From Paramecium primaurelia (Eukaryota > Ciliophora > Oligohymenophorea > Peniculida > Parameciidae): a stretch of DNA of 64,000 bases. The DNA lies in assembly GCA_905182975.1 (NCBI GenBank), contig CAJJDM010000098.1, forward strand, positions 186,001 through 250,000, given 5' to 3'. Of the stretch, positions 1 to 12,199 are shown piece by piece; the stretch's first letter is position 1, and each line of letters opens with the position of its first letter. Under the pieces are notes generated by a model. That model made no database searches and had not been told where the DNA came from. It saw only the letters and a program-made list of their open reading frames with translations. Made by a program: the position numbers and the translations under genes.

Positions 1-801
1 TCAGCTTGAGTTTTAACTGGATATTTCATTAATTATTTAGCAGTTCCATTTAATAGATTTTCAATTTCATCTTATTTAAAGAGTCTATCTCCAGCAATTG
101 TAATAGGGACTTCAGAACCATCACCATAAACAACTACTTCATTATTAAATGTAACTAATCCAACTATTTTATTAGGATTCTTTTTCTTAAGTTCTCCTAT
201 TTATTATTCAATAGCTGCCATAACACATTATTTTCTTGAAACATGAGTAACATGTTTAGTATTAAATTGTGGCCATATTTAATGTTCATCTCCAGGTTCA
301 ATGAATTATTTAAGCATTTCATATTCTTCAGGAGATATTCCATGTTTAAAATTAATCTTTCCTTTAATTTCAACAGTACTAGACATAGAACCACTATTGT
401 CAATACAAAATACAATTGAGTTTTCACCTTCCTCTATTTACATTTATTATTCTTAAGCTGATTAAATTAAATAAATGGTATCTTCATTAACAGGTATTTC
501 TTCTTTTTCTATTTATATGTAATTCTTATGATTGCAGAATTCACATATCCAAAGTTGTTTTCCAAATTATTGATTTTAAACATCATCTTATATTTTTGAA
601 TGTTTATTTAGAACAGTTTCACATTGTTAACACATCACAGGATCACCTTAATGTATTTTGACTATGTTGTCTTTCAAACAATCGAACTTAACTTAAAATA
701 TATTTGTATCGACATCATCTAAAAAATAATATTAAAAATTTACATTTGTTATCAATTGACCTTCTTTTAAGATAGGCCTTCTTTGAACACATTGCCATCA
801 T
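1..801 (-). CDS. VWA-domain protein with zinc ribbon (3' end beyond window)
   Basis: Read with TAA/TAG as Gln. The start chosen is the ATG at 801 (MMAMCSKKAYLK). One 25-nt intron (719-743) removes the only frame problem. After it come two CxxC pairs (CQQC, CEFC) about 30 residues apart, as in a zinc ribbon. A von Willebrand factor A domain follows, starting near SIVFCIDNSGSMS with an intact MIDAS metal-binding motif (DxSxS). Further on, VGLVTFNNEVVVYGDGS fits the VWA central strands. The frame is open to base 1, so the C-terminus lies outside the window. VWA domains usually mediate metal-dependent protein binding; the partner here cannot be told. It is divergent from the ATG8 gene, with about 105 bp between start codons. 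Confidence 0.8.
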
Positions 802-906
802 GGTTTTTTAAATGATTATTATTTATAAATCTAATTTGTATGAATAGATTATATACTACAAAAACCTGATTAATACTATCATTATTAATTATAGAAATAA
901 ATAATT

Positions 907-1331
907 ATGTAAAAGTAGAAGACTCAAACTTATAAGGATTCTCATACTTTAGAAGAGAGAAAGAAAAGAGTATAGGAATAATTAGCAAAATATCCTGAAA
1001 TGATTCCCATTATTGTAGAAAAGATTCCAGGTTGTAAATTACCTTAATTGTAAAAAGTGAAGTAACTTTATTTAAATGATTGAATGTAGATTTTTGGTCA
1101 ATTCTAGTTTCTCATTTAATGAATTTAAAAATACAATCAAAAAGAAATTGAACTTAGATGAGAAAACTTCAACTCTATTTATGTATTGCGGAAAAAGCTT
1201 AATGAATGAACGTACATTTTAATAATCAATAAATAGATGATAAACTCAGAAATATTTACGATTAATACAAAGATCCAGATGATGGATTCCTTTACTTGCA
1301 ATATGCAGATGCAGAAACCTTCGGTTTTTGA
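907..1331 (+). CDS. ATG8: ATG8/LC3-family ubiquitin-like autophagy protein
   Basis: Two introns (1062-1089, 28 nt; 1212-1236, 25 nt) give a protein of about 123 residues, the usual ATG8 length. Recognisable family blocks are the N-terminal basic helix (LEERKKRVQEQLAKYPEMIP), IPIIVEK, LPQLQKVKFLV and the C-terminal DPDDGFLYLQYADAETFGF. The end TFG-F matches the ATG4 cleavage site, which leaves a terminal Gly for conjugation to phosphatidylethanolamine on autophagosome membranes. The domain is intact, but the segment before DKLRNIYD is shorter and more diverged than in animal LC3. It is convergent with the next gene, whose stop lies 31 bp away. Confidence 0.9.
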
Positions 1332-1362
1332 TTTAATAATAATAATCTATATAATAATTTAT

Positions 1363-4300
1363 TCAAGCACCCTCTTTTTCATCTATTCTTCTTAGAACAT
1401 CAACTTTGGGTACTTCAAAAGTCAGATGAATAGTATGTTTATCTTATGATATTAATATTTATATTACCTTCCTCATTATATTTACCAATCATTTTCTTTA
1501 AATTTTATTATCTCCAATTGTTATAATTCTTTACTTATTCTTCAAATTCTCGAATGGATAATTTTAAATATTGTTATTACATTTCATTAATTTCAACTTC
1601 ATGTTTATCTATATAATTATTAATTATTCTTACAACTCAACTTTTTATACATTACTGGTCTAGGAACAATAACTGGTTTCAATTGATTTTATTTTTATTA
1701 TGATTCATCTTATTCAGATATCATTCTCTCTAATTTCAATTATTCCATCATTTTAGGTTCATCTTATTGTTATCTTTTCAAATCCTATTCTTTTCTTAAT
1801 TTTTTATGCACCATTTTTTAATAATAAGTTTAATGATCTTATTAATATTCTCTCTAATTTTCATTAGCTTTTGCTTATTCTAATTTACTAAGAAATCTTA
1901 AATATTTGATATATATGTAATCAGACTAAATCATTATTTTATATATCTTACAATTAATTATTATTAAGGTTAACGATTCTCAAAATAACTCTAATTCTTC
2001 TTTGGTCTATTAATCAAGGTATATTATTGTATAATTTATCTAACTATTATCAAACATTGTTTACTCTTCATCCAATCCTCCTATTTTTAAATTCTTATGT
2101 TAATGAGACACTCGATAAATTAAAAAGTAATGAAATACTAATCTAACAGTTTTACTCCAATGTAAAAATAATTTAAATACTGCTTTTTCAAATAAAAATT
2201 CACATATATCTTTCTTAAAATCAACTATTAAATTATTAATATTATTACTTGGAAATAAAGGATATATATTATATATAAGCCAAACACATTTGGCTATATT
2301 TATTGCATGTTCTGAATCCATTATAATTTATTTGATACCTTTCAAGAAAAATGGATAATCGAATTAAGCAGGCATAGTTGTTAATGTACTAAAACAGATA
2401 TCTAATATTTCAAATGTTTCTATGACTTATTCTGAGTTATATAAACTTATTAATTACATAAATTACTTTGTTTTATTGAATAACAAACTCACTACAATTC
2501 CTAATAAATTCTAATTTTAAAGCAAACTCTTCAAAGCCATCTTCATAGCATCTGGAACTGATTCTTATTATTTTAATTCACACATAAATGATTTAACCAA
2601 TATTCTATAACCTGGAATATCTTACCAAGGTAATATTTTTACTTATAATATATTTCTAACATATTTTGCCCATTCTTCTACAAAAAAACAAAAATTTATA
2701 GATCTGTGTCTTATATGCTCTTTCCAACTTTCATCATCTAATATTTAATTCAAAACTGATTAATTTTATATTCCTTTGCTTTTATCAGATAAATAAGTAT
2801 GAAAATAATTTTACCAATCAAAAATTTATATATTGGTTTTTGTACTTTTATCAATATTTGTTGGATCATCTTCTTATATAAATTCAGTTCCTCTTAATTC
2901 TAATAACTAAGGATCATCTACTTTTGTAATTAATTCAAGAAATTTTGCTCTAAATTCTGGTATTCTAAAATAACTTATTACTAAAAATTTTATGTATAAT
3001 TATCTTGCTTATTGACTTGGATCTTTTTAATTTAATTTTTATAAAGTAAATCTAAGTGTATTTACTAAAAAAGATTAATAATCTAAACCAACTTCTGTTT
3101 TGAATTCTGATTATTTCTTACTTAAAGCTTTAAAAAAACCTAATTATTATAACATCAATTCTCCTCTACTTAATACTTGATTTAAACATTCAAAATAAGA
3201 ATTAAATGATGCCAAAGTTTTTGAATAATCTACTAAATGAATTGACAATTAAATTAATAAATGTTATGCTTTCATTAAATCATCCTCAGATTTATATTAA
3301 AATGTTTTAATATTGGATCCATGTGATTATCCAAGTAATTGTGCCAATTTATTCAATTATTAATCCATATCTTAACGAATCTTTAATTTATCATCTGTAT
3401 TTAATGTTTTATGCTCAATTTTAAAAATACAACTTGATAATTTCTAAAATTCAATTTAAATCATTTTTATTTCTGTAACACTAATATTTTCAACATTGTC
3501 TACTACTGATAATGTTGAAACTATCCCCTTTTCTGTTTAAACTCCAAATGATGATTATTATAAATAATTTGGTAATTTTACATTTATTTCATAATCTATT
3601 TTACCTACTTCTACACCATGATACCAAATTGATTTTGCTTATTAACTATTTATAACAAAAAATTTAGCTCCCAAATCAGCTACTATATTATTTTCTAAAT
3701 GTTATAAATTAATATATGTTTCTGCAACAAGATGATGATCTTATATTTCTAAATCCATATATTCAGAGTCATGTTTATTTTAAGTCTTTTTTATAGTAGT
3801 TTTATGAGGAGACTTACTATTACCTAGACTATTTTTATTTGATGAAATTGACCATAAACATAATTGAATAGCAGAACCTTAAAATTCAGAAATTGGTAAT
3901 TCTACTATCAAAGTTAGTTCATCTTCAGCATGATCCCATTCTATTCTATGATAAGGTTATGAGGCAGATGGTTATCCTTTATTTGTTGGTGTAGCTGTTA
4001 TAATTGAATCGAGAGAATGATTAATGCCTGCACTATTATTTATTATAGATGGTATTTTTTGTAAGGATATCAAACAATCTCGCTATGCATCTTAATCTAA
4101 AATGCTTTTACGACTTGAAGACATTATAGTCTTTTACTTTTCATTTTATTTTCTATAATTTGGATTCACAAAAGTAGTTGAATGTTCAGAAATGAATGAG
4201 AACTATGAAGTCTTTTTTATTTTAGTTTATATTCATACCACTAAACGCAAATTGTAATTATATCTAACATCACTTAAACTTTAGTTTAATTCCCAAATTA

Positions 4301-4770
4301 TATATTTACTTTAAAGAGTTGCTTATACAATCTAATTCATTTTCAAATCAAAACTAACACTCCCCATATTTTGTCCTCTAATTGGTAATTGAAAATGAAA
4401 TGGACCTACTGCTGCTTCAAATAAATTGATTGTCGCTGATCCAATCACTTAAGTATCCATCACTGAAATTTTCATATTGGATTCTCGCATCTACTACTCA
4501 GTCATCTTTAAGATTCCATCAAAACTAGCTCGCCACTTCCTTCTATGAATTTAATACATAATGATCTCCATTATTATCTATATGCACCGGCGATGTGTAC
4601 TTACACTACCCCAAATCGAATTGAATAGAACATTGTCTCACACCAGTCATTTTCAAAGTGATGTTCTTTAACAACACCTTAATTTGTAACTCACCATTAG
4701 TTATGATAGGTTAGTTCAGTTTGTGAACTTAGTCTTCCTAACTTTTAGACCTACCTCCACAAATCCCCAT
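1363..4770 (-). CDS. Large C2-domain protein with helical and coiled-coil C-terminal half
   Basis: The start chosen is the ATG at 4770 (MGICGGRSKSQ). The first ~190 residues form a beta-rich, C2-like unit (for example ASFDGILKMTEQQMRES and GSATINLFEAAVGPFHFQLP). A second beta-rich stretch follows (WDHAEDELTLIVELPISEFQG), then a long helical region around QFDYPFFLKGIKQII and MDSEHAINIAKCVWLIY, then a Gln/Lys-rich coiled coil ending LRRIDEKEGA. Introns inferred at 1443-1467, 1609-1633, 1926-1951, 2040-2064 and 4212-4238; the first and last end in AAG. A one-base phase change near 4560 is not fully resolved. If the 4212-4238 intron is not used, there would be two genes: a small C2 protein ending near 4236 and a larger one starting at ATG 4124. 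Function unknown; a membrane-binding or scaffold role is inference. Confidence 0.65.
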
Positions 4771-4984
4771 ATTGCAATATAAATAGTATTAATATAATTT
4801 ATGTTTACTATTATTTAAGATCAAAAAAAAAAAGTTAGGTATTGTATAATATTATTAGATCTACATATATATCATTTCTTAAATTTTAATTTATTATCTA
4901 TTTTTTGCAAACCTTTTGAATCTTTTTTTAATGCATTAATTTAATTAATTATAACTAAGATTTTGATACAATTTACTTTCTTTT

Positions 4985-5575
4985 TATATATTATTTTACT
5001 CCTTATCTCTTCATTTATATTTATATCGACTTTTCTTTTTATTAAGAATATATATAAACTTCATTGCATTTATTAATTTCTTTAGAAATTATTGATTAAT
5101 TTATTGGCCTTATCTAATTCTTATAATTTGAATTAATAGATCCTTAAGATTTAAGATATTTCCTTTATATCAATAAATCCTTAGACATAATTGTATAACT
5201 ATAAATTCATTATTATCATTTCTTAATTTAAGCTGATACATTTTATCAAATGGATTTATTTTTTCTCATTGTTAATAGATGTACATATTTTATAGATTCA
5301 GAAAGAGTGATTGCAACAATTATTAAATTTTATTAGTTCAGAATTCATTCAACCAAATCACTATTACATTTAGAGGCTTCCCTTTTTAATTAATTTTCTT
5401 TAATATTTTTTTATTTATAAATAGTATTATTTCTTAGTCTTAATAAATACATTGTAATTAGAGTTCTAATAATTGATCTATTTCTTAATTGTCTTTCCTA
5501 TTCTTCATTCAAAAAGTATGGAAATCCTTTTATAAATTAATATCAAAATTAACTTCTTTTCGGTTCTTTAATCAG
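4985..5575 (-). pseudogene. Possible broken gene remnant, unidentified
   Basis: On the minus strand, short stretches with protein-like composition (KDNQEIDQLLELQLQ, YQLKLRNDNNEFIVIQLCL, INQQFLKKLINAMKFIYILN) occur in related frames but are separated by TGA stops. No short intron removes those stops. I recognise no domain. With TGA as the only stop in such AT-rich DNA, open runs of 50-60 codons arise by chance, so this is weak evidence. The rest of the 4771-5936 gap holds only A/T runs with nothing recognisable. Confidence 0.3.
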
Positions 5576-5936
5576 ATAATATATAATATTGTATTAAAAA
5601 TTAGTTAATAATAAAGGGTTGTAGTATAAAAAATATCAAATATTAAGTGTTTAAGTCAATCAATAATAATTATATGATTGTTAATAAATAATTATATAAG
5701 TATAATAACATATTTCAGGGTATAATTGCATAATCAATAAAATCTCATAGTGGAGTGATTTATACAAATATCATCATATAATGTAATTATATATAATATC
5801 AGAGTGGTGATGCAAATTGAATCAATATAGCTTATATAAAATATAAGTTAATTCATGAGCCAATTGATTTTCATCACAAATTTTAATTTTAATAATGATA
5901 TTAATTATTTATTTTATTATAATATGAAATACACAA

Positions 5937-7021
5937 TCACCCCAGTATTCTAATTTTTTGATTGATAATACCTTAAGCATCTTTAATAGCAACATCAATT
6001 GATTCAATTTCCCAATCATTAGTTTTTTTGTTCTTCTATCCTTTTACATAACAAACACCTGCCTTTTATCCATACATATCAGTTTCAAATTCAGCCTAAT
6101 CTCTTATTTATCCACCTCTCAATTATTAATTGAATTAAATATTCTAACCAAATATTTTCTTTATTTAAGGATTACTCTATATGATAATTAATGATTATCT
6201 ATGAATTTAAGTATTCAATACACTTATTCTCTAAATTATTAAATAAATCATACTCTATTTGCTTTTACATAATTATAAATAGCCATAGCTCCAATTATTG
6301 TACTAATTATTGTAATATTTCTAACACCACCTACTTTTCTATATAATTCTTATTATCTATATCTTCTTGCTTCTTCTATTTCTTATTCAGTAGTAGGTGT
6401 TTTAGGTTTACGAGCATCTATTTCTAACTTTAGATCATAAAGTGTTTTACGATCACTAACCAAAGGTGGACTCATTACTTAAGCTACATCCTTTTTCAAC
6501 ACTTAATTTGAATCAACCAATACTATTCTAAAATCTCCTTACAATCCAATATCAGCAACCAAATGATCAATCTTCCATAATTTTACATCAGGAGTCAATT
6601 TCCAATTTTATAATGCTTCAATATCTTTATTATATTTCATCACATCTATCATTTGTTTTGAAGATGGAATATAATATTAGGACTTATTTTATATCTCCTA
6701 TAATTCTCTTGATTATCCCATTAATTCCACTTTTGCAGCACCTTTAGGACCAACAACTTAAAATGAAAATTAACACACATCATCATTTTGAGTTGCATTA
6801 CTACCCATATTTATCTAAAGTGATAATGGATATCCAGCCAATTGAATTATTTAATCATTATGTTACAATATTCTTAATGCTTCTTAAACTATTGGATGAT
6901 CATATTTCTGTTTATGCAAATAGCTTGTACCAAAATAACCCACACCAGAAAATCCTAGAAAACATAAAAGGAAATTTGGTCCAGATCTAAATGGAAATGA
7001 ATTCTTTAATTTATTAAACAT
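5937..7021 (-). CDS. Tandem Coa1/Tim21-type mitochondrial assembly protein
   Basis: The start chosen is the ATG at 7021. A basic, hydrophobic N-terminus (MFNKLKNSFPFRSG, then FLCFLGFSGVGYFG) looks like a mitochondrial presequence plus inner-membrane helix. It is followed by a Coa1-like block: HPIVQEALRILQHNDQIIQ, a beta segment ending CQFSFQVVGPKGAAKVEL, and LWKIDHLVADI. A second hydrophobic helix (ITIISTIIGAMAIYNYVKA) then precedes a second Coa1-like block (QSNPQIKKIFGQNIQF, YVKGQKNKKTNDWEIESIDV). One 23-nt intron (6231-6253) joins the halves; without it the gene would stop at TGA after the second helix. Coa1 proteins assist cytochrome c oxidase assembly at the inner membrane; that role is inferred from the family. 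Confidence 0.72.
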
Positions 7022-7333
7022 TATTTATAAATTTTATATATTATAATGGTAGGCTATTTTAGAATGATTATTTTTTTGTTTATTTAAAAAGAAATTAGAT
7101 ATTTATTTACATTTTATTATGAGTTCTTAATCATTTATATCAATATATTCTACTAATCTAATTTATTTTATATTAAGAATATATTACACATACACTAGAT
7201 TTGTTATTTTCATTATTTTACTATTATTCCCTAATTTAAATACTTTATTGATTTATTAAAATATTTGAATTGCTTAAACTAATTAATAAATTACTAGAAC
7301 TTATTTATTAATAAAATAAATAAACAACAACTT
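7022..7333. other. Divergent intergenic region, 312 bp
   Basis: This is the gap between two divergently oriented start codons (7021 minus, 7334 plus), so it must contain both promoters. It is almost pure A/T with T-rich and A-rich runs. I see no open frame of note and no repeat. Confidence 0.6.
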
Positions 7334-8863
7334 ATGTTTGATTTTGGATTTCATAATTGGTATCAATCTTAATAACTAAAATGCAAAGGACTTAATCATT
7401 TTGGAAATAGATTAGAAAAGTTAGAAAATTTATATTTCCTTCCTATAACTGATCCTGCTATAGATTAACTTCATCTATTATGTGAGAAATGTAGTAAAAA
7501 TGAATCAAATCAAAGGATTAATGTACATTCCACATACTCTTATGCAATATCATGGTTCAAGCAATTTGAATTACATTATTTGGGGTATTTAACAAATAAC
7601 ACTTTTCTCACTAAAAAATAGGATAATGAAATTCAACACAAAGAATTTTAGGATAAGTTATTATTATTATCAAATTGTATTAATGATTTAAATCACAGCA
7701 AAATTGAATCTTTTATATTAACAATATGGAATTCTTAAATGATCTAAAATAATGTAATTGACAAATAATATGAACAATAGAAATTTTTGATTTTTGTAAA
7801 GTAATAAAGTAATCAATTGTTTTCTTTAGCTTCCAGACACTTTTATAATATCTTTCTCAAAGCTGATGTGAAACTTAAAAGTTAAGATGATTGTGAAATT
7901 GTTTAAATTGAAGTTTCAAAAGACTTTGTATTTCTATTAGAAAATTCACTTCTAGTTAGTAAATAATTAGTAGTTTCTATATATTTATATCCAAGTTTAG
8001 AGTATGTAGATTCCTTTAAAAAATAATACATTAGTCTTAAAGATTTTGTGATGAAATCAACCATATATTCAAATCTATTATTATTTCAATACAAAAATAC
8101 AATAAGGATAATGGATATATTTGTATAAACATAAAAAAAAGAAGAATACGCAATTAAATTTCTAATTAATTTTCATTATAAACACAATTGTGATATAATT
8201 GACTCTATTATTGAGGATAATAATATAGTATTTATTGATCAAACCTATAAACTATTTGCTGTAAATGCTTAAAAAAAGGAAGTGTATTATCTAACTAAAA
8301 AGTTATAAATTTTTTAAAGAGCTAATTAAATACTATTCGCTTAGTTTCATTTTTATAAAGAACTGTTAATTATTGAATTATGTAATAAAGTAGTTACAAT
8401 GAATTTAAAAAATTATAAATTCTAGAAATCTAGTTAGATTTAATAAGAAAAAACTTTAGCTGCATCATATTTTTGTAAATCTAATAAGATAATGTACTCA
8501 GTATTACAATAATAGGAAAATAATTAATTTGATATAAAAAATGAAATAGTAACATATAATTTTTAATGTAATAAAAGATTAAGAATAATAAAATTAAGAA
8601 ATACTACAAAACAAGGAAACATTAAATTGTCATTAAAAAAAGATTAAAAAACATTGATACTGTTATCTAATGAATACATATTAGTATATGATATGTCAAA
8701 AGGTGTTGTAGTATTTTGTTTACCATTTGCTTAAAAGTTTTAAGCTAATAATTATGATTTTTAGGGATATTTTTTAGTTTAAAATTAGGAAAGAAGGGCA
8801 TTAATATGGAAATAAGAAAAACTTTTTGAAAGAGATATTAGATTATTTTTCAAAAGACTATGA
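7334..8863 (+). CDS. Beta-propeller-like protein, unknown function
   Basis: An intronless frame of 510 codons runs from ATG 7334 to TGA 8863. The N-terminus contains a CxxC (LLCEKCSKN). The rest alternates short hydrophobic strands and polar loops in a propeller-like rhythm (VEVSKDFVFLLENSLL-like strands, KTLILLSNEYILVYDMSKG near the end). No canonical WD dipeptides are clear, so the fold assignment is inference. It starts divergently from the Coa1 gene and is followed 72 bp later by the deformylase gene on the same strand. Confidence 0.6.
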
Positions 8864-8935
8864 TTAGTAATATATTATTCAAATTATATATATATTATTT
8901 ATAATTATTAATACTTTATATAATATTTTAGTGTT

Positions 8936-9620
8936 ATGAAATTTGCAGATAAATTAATATAATAATAAAATCCTACAGCACAGGTTTATAAAATATTGAA
9001 AATTGGAGATAAGGACTATTAGAAATTATCTTAAAGAGCATAATAAATTTAAATGATGTCTTAGAGAATGAAATCAATAATCTAATCTCTAAAAATGACA
9101 GCTGCTAAAGAAAATGCTATAAGTTTATCTTGTCCATAGATAGGATTCAATTATTCAATATTTGTTGTATTAAGAACTATAAAAAGAAATTAATGGTGTT
9201 ACAAAGATGTATAAGCTTCTGATTATGTGACTTTCATAAATCCTTAGAAATTAAAAGAAAGTAAATTCACTTAAGTAGAATGGGAAGAATGTCCTTCATT
9301 TCCATATTTAATGGGGAAAGTGGAGAGACCATATAAAATTGAATATCAATTCATTAATGAACAGTTTAAATTAATTAAACATTCTCTTAGGTATAATTAT
9401 ATTGTATTATATTAGTGGTTTTGAAGCACGAATAATTTAACATGAGATGGATCATTTAGAAGGAATTACATTAGATAGACCTGATAGAATGTTATTAGAA
9501 TCAAAGAGGGAGAGTTTTAAAAGTGATGATATTAATTTAGAGAGTTTATAAGAATAGTTAGCAGATTTAGAAATAGCTTCTATGAAGATGAAATTAGAAT
9601 AAATTAAAAGTAATAAATGA
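8936..9620 (+). CDS. Peptide deformylase (organellar type)
   Basis: One 25-nt intron (9391-9415) joins two exons into about 219 residues, normal for the family. Peptide deformylase removes formyl from N-formyl-methionine using a metal held by one Cys and two His; in eukaryotes it serves mitochondria or plastids. Motif 3 is intact (QHEMDHLEG, HExxH), just after the splice junction. Motif 2 (usual EGCLS) is EECPS, keeping the metal-binding Cys. Motif 1 (usual GxGLAAPQ) is altered to ISLSCPQIG, keeping the PQ. The N-terminus is basic and Gln-rich rather than a clear targeting peptide. A charged C-terminal coiled tail (residues ~175-219) is extra. The enzyme is probably active, but the motif 1 changes leave some doubt. 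Confidence 0.82.
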
Positions 9621-9653
9621 ATATTATTAAATTTATGAATTTGATTTTTTATC

Positions 9654-9667
9654 ATATCTTAAGATAT
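9654..9667. repeat. 14-bp perfect palindrome downstream of deformylase
   Basis: ATATCTTAAGATAT lies 33 bp after the deformylase stop codon, and a partial copy of its arm (GTATCTTA) follows about 10 bp on. It could be a transcript-end signal or a chance AT palindrome; nothing decides between them. Confidence 0.3.
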
Positions 9668-9896
9668 CTTATAATGTATCTTAAAAAAGTTAAGATGAAA
9701 ACCAAAAGTACTCCCCTAAGAATATAGTTGAGGAATCTGGTGTAGAAAATGATTCTTGACATGTGATTGGGTATTAATTCTTTAAGTAGAGTATTGAGAT
9801 CTTGAATTTGATTGGTTGATTAATTAAATAAAGGAATTTTAAGACTGTTTAAAATTGAACTGAATTATCTATTCTGATTATTTAATTAAACACAAA

Positions 9897-10298
9897 ATGT
9901 CATCAGGAGGAAAAGGAAAAGCAGGAAAAGGAGGAAAGGCAGCTGGAGCACACAAATCAGTTTCCAGATCACACAAAGCTGGTTTATAATTCCCAGTTGG
10001 AAGAGTGTCAAGATATTTGAAATAAGGAAGATATACAGAAAGAGTTGGTGCTGGTGCTCCAGTATATTTATCAGCTGTTCTTGAATATTTGGCTGCTGAA
10101 GTTTTAGAACTTGCTGGAAATGCTGCTAAAGATAACAAGAAGAATAGAATTAATCCAAGACACATTCTCTTAGCCATCAGAAATGATGATGAATTGAACA
10201 AATTGATGGTCAATACTACTATTGCTGATGGAGGTGTCTTACCAAACATTCATCCACATTTGTATTCAGCTAAGGAAGATCCAAGCCAAGCTGTTTGA
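9897..10298 (+). CDS. Histone H2A
   Basis: An intronless frame of 133 residues gives a nearly canonical H2A: basic Gly/Lys-rich tail, AGLQFPVGRVSRYLKQGRY, the alpha2 helix AVLEYLAAEVLELAGNAAKDN, INPRHILLAIRNDDELN, and the docking domain GGVLPNIHPHLY. Two of its Gln codons are TAA, which helps fix the genetic code. The acidic-patch residues on alpha2 and alpha3 are present. The tail ends AKEDPSQAV: an SQ dipeptide is there, but it is not followed by the acidic-aromatic pair of H2A.X, so this looks like a core H2A. Its codons are richer in G and C than those of its neighbours, as expected for a highly expressed gene. Confidence 0.97.
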
Positions 10299-10326
10299 TT
10301 TAATTTTTATTAGTCAAATAATTAAT

Positions 10327-12157
10327 ATGAATATTGATAATATCAATCTAGGCTATTTTGAAGGAGATCATTCCTCCACTTGTTCTTATTGTCATAAAGG
10401 AAAATCTTATTCCTTAGGATTCTCTACAAGTAATATACTATCAATCTATTCAATTAAGATAAATTGTATCCTTCCACATATCAATCCATGATGGATAGAG
10501 GATGGCGACGATGTGGTACATATTATTACAAATATAATTTCACATTAAATTGTTGTCTGTCTTACACAATTAGAGCCAATGCTCTTTTATCATAATAGAA
10601 AAAAGGATAAAGAAAGATTGCCAAAACATTTTTAAAAGTTGTTTAATCTGATTTACTTATAAATAAAGTAGAAGATTTGAAACAAGTAATACAATAAATA
10701 AGTAAAAATCTAAAGCAAAAATAAGAATCAAAACAATTAAACAAATAGCCATAATAATTACAATAAAAGATTGAACCTAAATAAAAAATAATAGAAGTAA
10801 AATAGAAACCTTAAAAAATATCAGAAGAAATAATATAATCATTGAGATTACATTTTAAATAATTCTAAGAAATCATTACTTAAAATATATAAGAAGTAAT
10901 TTAATTGTTTAAAGAATATTTTGACTAAAAAGGATTTAAATTAGAAGAAGTTTAATAAATATTCTAAATTAATGTAAATATTGATACAATTTAAATATTT
11001 CCATCTTAAGTTAATAATAAAGGAGATTATTATAGTAATTTTATGATGCTCATTTATGGTCTTAATAAAAAATTATTATTCTAAGATTTTCCTGTTAATA
11101 AATTTGCTTTACAACTTATTCCTTTTGTTTAAAAGAATTTTATTAGCAATTAATTCTTATTTATATAAGAACCAAATGGATTTTTATCAATATTTACAAA
11201 AGAAAATGAATAAAAGGCTAATTTACATTTAAATTAAATTGAAAAATTGATTGTTTAAGAAAAATAAAAGGTCATTAACGAATAAAATGTTTTGAATTAA
11301 TAAAAATGTATGTATATTTATATACTTATAATATAGAAAATATAAAAATAATAGATGCACTTACATTTAAATCAAATTAATTTTAAATAGGAAACATGAA
11401 GGTTTTGTTGAAACCTGCAGAATGTACAGAAGAAAACTTTTAATTATATAAAAGATATTGTAAAGAAATTCATGGTAGTGCAAAAGAAAGTAAAGATGGA
11501 TATTCTTCATTTTTATGTGAATAGGGATTAGATTAAAAGAAATTTATATAATCAAAAATTGATTCAAGTAAACTCTTATTTATGGGATGTTTTCATATGA
11601 GATATTATTTAGGAGATATTTTGGTTGCTGTTGGAGTAGTAGATATTACTGAGACAGCTTTAAGTTCAGTTTATTTTTTTTATGATCCAATATTTGAAGA
11701 ATTCAATTTTGGAACATTTGGAGCTTTAGTTGAAATAGAATATGTTCAATTAATGAATCAATATTTTCCTGATTTTAAGTATTATTATTTGGGATTTTAC
11801 TTATAAAATACTAATAAGATGTCATACAAAGGGGATTTTGAACCATGTGAATTATTATGTCCAGAAACATATACATGGGTTGAATTAACAAAAGAATTAA
11901 GAAAAGAAATTGATAAAAGATAAGCTTAATAAATCAATTAAAGATAGTTAAGAATTAGTAAATAAAATGTATAGATTATTGATGATATGAAAATTAATGA
12001 TAAATCATTTTATGGGTAGATTCAGGTATCTTTAAAAGGGAAGATTTTAAGATTATCATAATTGAATTTTGATATGAATAAATTATATAAATATTTGGAT
12101 AATGGTTATTGTAGATTTGGAAGATAATTGATGGAGAAATTGATATTTGGAATATGA
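10327..12157 (+). CDS. ATE1: Arginyl-tRNA--protein transferase
   Basis: ATE1 transfers Arg from arginyl-tRNA onto N-terminal Asp/Glu, feeding the Arg/N-degron pathway. The frame starts 28 bp after the H2A stop. Two 29-nt introns (10430-10458, ending AAG; 11308-11336) restore a single frame of about 590 codons. N-domain signatures are visible: GYFEGDHSSTCSYC, then DRGWRRCGTYYYK and NCCLSYTIR, giving the cysteines that ligate the Fe-S cluster or metal. The catalytic C-domain shows FQLYKRYCKEIHG, DILVAVGVVDITETALSSVY, FFYDPIFEEFNFGTFGALVE, YYYLGFYLQNTNKMSYKGDF and CPETYTWVE. The linker between the domains is Gln/Lys-rich and longer than in animals. The C-terminus has a further tail ending KLIFGI. 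Confidence 0.93.
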
Positions 12158-12199
12158 TATTAAAATAAATATTTAAATATATATATATATATAATAATA

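Noticed and set aside
4601..4620. Short C-rich run that could recall a telomere repeat
   Set aside because: A single short match with no tandem repetition, inside a coding region.
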